From contig JAHBVU010000006.1 of the NCBI GenBank assembly GCA_019637315.1, positions 124,001 through 188,000 on the forward strand: a DNA stretch of 64,000 nt. Reading direction: 5' to 3'. This DNA comes from Gemmatimonadales bacterium. Its GTDB lineage: Bacteria > Gemmatimonadota > Gemmatimonadetes > Gemmatimonadales > GWC2-71-9. Under the pieces are notes generated by a model. It did not search any database. It worked only from the letters and a program-made list of their open reading frames with translations, and was not told the origin of the DNA. The position numbers and the translations under genes are program-made. Of this stretch, positions 61,148-64,000 are shown piece after piece (the first letter of the stretch is position 1; each line of letters opens with the position of its first letter).

Positions 61148-62334
61148 TCCGCCTCCGAGCGAAGCGTCAGGGCAATCGGCGCTCGGGCCGCGAGCCAGGC
61201 CGGGTACGCTGCGGCAAGCGTACCTGCCGCGAGAACCGTTGCTCCCGCGCGAATCAGGCTGGCTCGATCGGCCACGAAGAACGAAATCGCGGCCGGGAGG
61301 CCGGGAAACGAGGTCAGGATGCTATCGAGATGACGAGCCGTTACGAGTCCGAGTGCCAGCCCGAAGGCCACCCCGATCCCGGTCAGCGCGGCGCCCTCGA
61401 CGATCACCATGCGAACGATCCGGCTCTGGCGAACCCCGATACCGCGAAGGACCGCAAACTCACCCATGCGCTCACCAACCGTGATCGACAGGATGGTTCC
61501 GACCAGCAGCACGGCGACGACGAGGCTGATCGTGGCCAGGATCAGCGACAGCTGCTGGAAGTAGGCCAGTCGGCCGCGGAACTGGGACACCAGCATGGCA
61601 ATGCTGTTGACTTCGACGTTCGGATGAGATGTCGCGATCCGGGCGGCGACCGCCTCGACCAGCGCATCGTCCCGAACTTTGACCATCACGACCGAGGCCG
61701 GGTCTCGCTCGGCCAGGGTGCCCAGCCCCTGCACGACGCGGAATGCGGCCCCAACCGAGCGCTGGTCGCGCGCATCGTAGAGAAATCGCACGACACCACG
61801 CACCGTCAGCTGCCGCTGGGTGCCTGGCTCGGCCGACTGCGGGTCGAGCTGACCGAAGACGGTCACCGTATCACCGATGGCCCAGCCTGCGGCTCGAGCA
61901 GCAGGTTCGCTGATCAAGAGCCCGGTGGTGTCGCCCGGGGCCAGATCCGCGCCGCGTTCCAACTCGTAAAGGCCCTGGCCCTCCGGATCGATGCCGTACG
62001 CCACCACGCTCAGGGTCGACCCTTCGACTCCGACATGCACGGCCGCGGCGACAACCGGCCCGACGGATTCGATATCAGGGTCCGCCCGCAAGCTGACGAC
62101 GAGAGGGGTTGCCCCCGGAATGACGGCCTCGGAATCGAAGGGAAGCGTACCTTGCGGCGACAGTCTGATCTGGTAGCCTCGGCTGAGGAGCATCCGGGTA
62201 AACGAGCGCTCCATGCCACCCGCCAGCATCACCATGTCCAGGAGCAGCGCGGCCGCAATGGCAATCCCGAGCACGGCCAGGCCGGTTCGAATCGGATGGC
62301 GCGCCAAGTTGCGGAAGACGAGTGCCCCGGTCAT
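61144..62334 (-). CDS. FtsX-like ABC permease (AttG/F-like), full length
   Basis: A 396-residue permease: N-terminal helix (NLARHPIRTGLAVLGIAIAAALLLDMVMLAGGMERSFTRML), a periplasmic MacB_PCD domain (about 45-250), then three C-terminal helices: ILATISLVVAVLLVGTILSITVGERMGEFAVLRGIGV, MVIVEGAALTGIGVAFGLALGL, and RAGATVLAAGTLAAAYPAWLAARAPIALTLR. The ATG at 62334 overlaps the previous permease stop by four bases; the long upstream reading frame is not coding. Confidence 0.92.
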   Translation of the reverse strand: MTGALVFRNLARHPIRTGLAVLGIAIAAALLLDMVMLAGGMERSFTRMLLSRGYQIRLSPQGTLPFDSEAVIPGATPLVVSLRADPDIESVGPVVAAAVHVGVEGSTLSVVAYGIDPEGQGLYELERGADLAPGDTTGLLISEPAARAAGWAIGDTVTVFGQLDPQSAEPGTQRQLTVRGVVRFLYDARDQRSVGAAFRVVQGLGTLAERDPASVVMVKVRDDALVEAVAARIATSHPNVEVNSIAMLVSQFRGRLAYFQQLSLILATISLVVAVLLVGTILSITVGERMGEFAVLRGIGVRQSRIVRMVIVEGAALTGIGVAFGLALGLVTARHLDSILTSFPGLPAAISFFVADRASLIRAGATVLAAGTLAAAYPAWLAARAPIALTLRSEAE

Positions 62335-63149
62335 GCGGCCCGACGCCAGAGGGCCAGGGGTGTGGCCTGCACCAGCCGACGCGCCGCGATCTGCCCCGCG
62401 CCAACACCCAGGAGGAGCGAGAGACCGACGCCGAGAGCAATGATGTCGAAGGTCAGGTAGGAGAACACGAGGCTGGTGTCGAAGCGACGCTGATAACCCA
62501 GGTTCGTCAGCAGGCCCGCCAGCGCGGCAAGACCCACCCCGAGCAGCGACCCTACCGCGGAAACGAGCATGGCCTCGAGCACGAAGGCGCGGATGACCGT
62601 GGCGCGACTGATGCCGATCAAGCGCATCACGGCAGCATCGAGCCTCCGTTCTTCGACCTTGAGCAGCATGATGCACAGCAAGAAGACCGCGCTCGCCACG
62701 ATGGCAATGACGCCAATGGCACGATGGAATCGGCTCACGACCGCAAAGGTTCTCGATGACTCGGCCGCGATGGCCTCGGAGGCATAGGCCCGGTATCCGA
62801 AGGCCCGCTGGTTGAGCCGGGCAGCCACACTGTCGGGCGCAATGCCCGGCACTGCGGCGACGCCCATCCGGTCGATCCGATCCGGGTGGCCGAGCAGATC
62901 CGCCAGGTCGGGCAGGTGAAAGCGGACGTTGTATTCGCCGCGGAGTGCCGTAGCAGGATCTGGCCGCGGCTGGTAGACGGCGGCCACCACGAACCGCCGA
63001 ACCGGCGCACCCGGCTCGGCTGTCAGGGCAACGGTGTCGCCGACCGAGAGCGCAAAGCGTTCGGCCAGACGACGCTCGACGGCAACGCCAGGAAGCGTCG
63101 GCATCGAATCGGCGACGACCACGAGCAGCGCGAGAGCCAGTGACAGCAT
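62331..63149 (-). CDS. FtsX-like ABC permease, short form
   Basis: A 272-residue permease half. An in-frame TAG lies 4 codons upstream of the ATG at 63149, so it really begins here. It has one N-terminal helix (MLSLALALLVVVADSM), about 110 residues of MacB_PCD-like domain (VERRLAERFALSVGDTVALTAEPGAPVRRFVVAAVYQPRPDP), and three C-terminal helices (IGVIAIVASAVFLLCIMLLKVEERRLDAAVMRLIGISRATV and two more). It lacks about 110 residues of the usual periplasmic domain, and the cytoplasmic start before helix 1. First gene of the Att-like operon; divergent from the B12-type receptor gene. Confidence 0.88.
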   Translation of the reverse strand: MLSLALALLVVVADSMPTLPGVAVERRLAERFALSVGDTVALTAEPGAPVRRFVVAAVYQPRPDPATALRGEYNVRFHLPDLADLLGHPDRIDRMGVAAVPGIAPDSVAARLNQRAFGYRAYASEAIAAESSRTFAVVSRFHRAIGVIAIVASAVFLLCIMLLKVEERRLDAAVMRLIGISRATVIRAFVLEAMLVSAVGSLLGVGLAALAGLLTNLGYQRRFDTSLVFSYLTFDIIALGVGLSLLLGVGAGQIAARRLVQATPLALWRRAA

Positions 63150-63234
63150 GGGCCGGAAGCTAATCGGCCCGGGGGATTGCTTGGGCTGCGGTGCCGCCCT
63201 GCTTGCCGGAAGGGGAGCGATCCCTTAGCGTTGT

Positions 63235-63415
63235 GCCAGGTTTCCACACCTTGGAGACCGAACAGATCAGGAGACAGGGCCTCCCGGAAGTCCGGTGCAA
63301 AGCCGGCGCGGCCCCGCCACTGTAAGAGGAGTCTGTTCCGATACGAATCACGCCACTGCGGACGCTGGAGTCCGTGGGAAGGCTCGTACCGGATCCTCGA
63401 GTCAGGAGACCGGCC
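63235..63415 (+). ncRNA. Cobalamin (B12) riboswitch
   Basis: The conserved cobalamin aptamer blocks are in order: CGGTGCAAAGCCGGCGCGGCCCCGCCACTG-type core at 63293-63322 (with GCCACTGTAAG), CACGCCACTGCGG and GTCCGTGGGAAGG (63349-63381), and the closing AGTCAGGAGACC (63400-63411). It lies 140 bp upstream of the TonB receptor ATG. The rest of 63150-63554 shows the leader only; GC-rich sequence at about 63432-63465 may form the expression platform. Confidence 0.93.
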
Positions 63416-63554
63416 CTCGTCTCGCCCGCACGATTCCCTCGGGGGAGGGAGCGGGGCGTGCCGGGGTTTCGCCAGCCGTAGCCTCCCAGCCCTGCCAGAG
63501 TCACCGTCGCCGGTGGCGCTTGTCGTGTGGAACTTCCGTGCAGGAACGTTCCTC

Positions 63555-64000
63555 ATGTCGAGGCTTTTCGCTGGTTCCATCCTGCTGGCGCTGGTAGCGC
63601 CGGCCACTCTCCATGCGCAACAAGCGCGCGACTCCGTCCGTCTCGATGAGATCGTGGTTCAGGTGAGCCGAGAGGCCACCTCGGCGCGGGTCAGGGCATC
63701 GGCCGCCGATGTGCTCGATGCCGATGAGCTCGAGCGTCGTCAGGTGCGCCGCCTGAGCGATGCCCTCAGGCTGATTCCGGCTGCCGGGCTCGTCGGCACG
63801 GGCGGCCTTGGCGGAACGACCGCCTCGTTCATGCGGGGGGTCAACTCCAATCAGACCCTGCTGCTGATCGACGGGATCCGGGTCAACGACGCCAACGCCG
63901 ATCCGTCGTCCTTCCTGGGCGGTTTCGAGTTTTCGCTCGGCGATCGTCTCGAGGTGGCACGCGGCCCGCAGAGCACCTCCTTCGGCGGGGGCGCCATGGG
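63555..64000 (+). CDS. btuB: TonB-dependent receptor, BtuB-like (partial)
   Basis: The first 148 codons of an outer-membrane receptor, cut by the window end. Signal peptide MSRLFAGSILLALVAPATLHAQ, a TonB-box-like LDEIVVQV, then a plug domain: DALRLIPAAGLVGTGGLGG, SFMRGVNSNQTLLLIDGIRVND, LEVARGPQSTSFGGGAMG. No CarboxypepD_reg domain, unlike the other receptors here. The upstream cobalamin riboswitch indicates vitamin B12 or another cobamide as ligand, hence the symbol. Confidence 0.88.
   Translation, partial: MSRLFAGSILLALVAPATLHAQQARDSVRLDEIVVQVSREATSARVRASAADVLDADELERRQVRRLSDALRLIPAAGLVGTGGLGGTTASFMRGVNSNQTLLLIDGIRVNDANADPSSFLGGFEFSLGDRLEVARGPQSTSFGGGAM

Noticed and set aside
63160-63607. 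Minus-strand frames in the riboswitch leader (63023-63607, 63160-63504)
   Set aside because: They are antisense to the conserved cobalamin aptamer and the start of the receptor gene.

Overview
The window is GC-rich bacterial chromosome from a diderm that I place in the Gemmatimonadota (inference). The reasons are the mix of SusC/SusD and CarboxypepD_reg TonB-dependent receptors, many exported amidohydrolases whose signal peptides end in Ala-Gln, Tat-exported oxidoreductases, MlaEFD, and bacterial Ku with LigD. About 60 genes lie in short operons, often with 4-bp ATGA/GTGA overlaps. I see no prophage, intact insertion sequence or CRISPR array. Both ends cut a gene: an FAD oxidoreductase on the left and a B12-type TonB receptor on the right.

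Layout. 1-8.4 kb: FAD oxidoreductase and GcvT-like pair, NlpC/P60 hydrolase, CPBP protease, a TonB-dependent receptor, a coiled-coil lipoprotein and a GT2 enzyme. 8.8-12.8 kb: gamma-glutamyltransferase and an amidohydrolase. 12.8-27.1 kb: a DNA-repair block (exonuclease III, LigD, Ku, DUF72, and a UvrD-family helicase with a DEDDh exonuclease inserted in it) interrupted by a SusC/SusD pair. The helicase is the last gene of an operon with an SDR and an alpha/beta hydrolase. 27-35 kb: plug-only protein, D-aminoacylase-like enzyme, Tat-exported epimerase, amidohydrolase, aminotransferase and an atypical M19 dipeptidase. 35-38 kb: MarC, then a ring-cleaving dioxygenase plus carboxylesterase pair next to a MarR regulator, with two copies of one palindromic operator. 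This resembles the Mhq quinone-response regulons of Firmicutes. 38-45 kb: DUF4097 protein, an internally duplicated unknown protein, a second D-aminoacylase lipoprotein, and an aminomutase-like/TetR operon preceded by a perfect 22-bp palindrome.

45-51 kb: a two-tRNA operon (Ala-CGC, Gln-CTG) with promoter and terminator, flanked on one side by a tandem repeat that mimics the tRNA-Gln 3' end and on the other by a rod-like nested inverted repeat. AI-2E transporter, a catalytically dead REP-associated (RAYT-like) transposase relative, and mlaEFD-rnz follow. 51-58 kb: a short MutY, the operon nadE-thioesterase-patatin-DUF2203-membrane protein, a DSP-type phosphatase and a DUF4384 protein. 58-64 kb: NTF2-like and DinB proteins, an AttEFGH-like ABC system with unusual domain partitioning, then a cobalamin riboswitch in front of a TonB receptor.

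Themes: outer-membrane import (four TonB receptor genes plus a plug-only protein), scavenging of peptides and N-acyl or D-amino acids in the envelope (GGT, M19, two D-aminoacylases, NlpC/P60), envelope lipid trafficking (Mla, Att-like), and end-joining repair. The strongest candidates for something not well described are the helicase-exonuclease fusion beside Ku, the split Att-like transporter, the inactive RAYT relative, and the structured elements around the tRNA genes. All functions are inferred from sequence alone.
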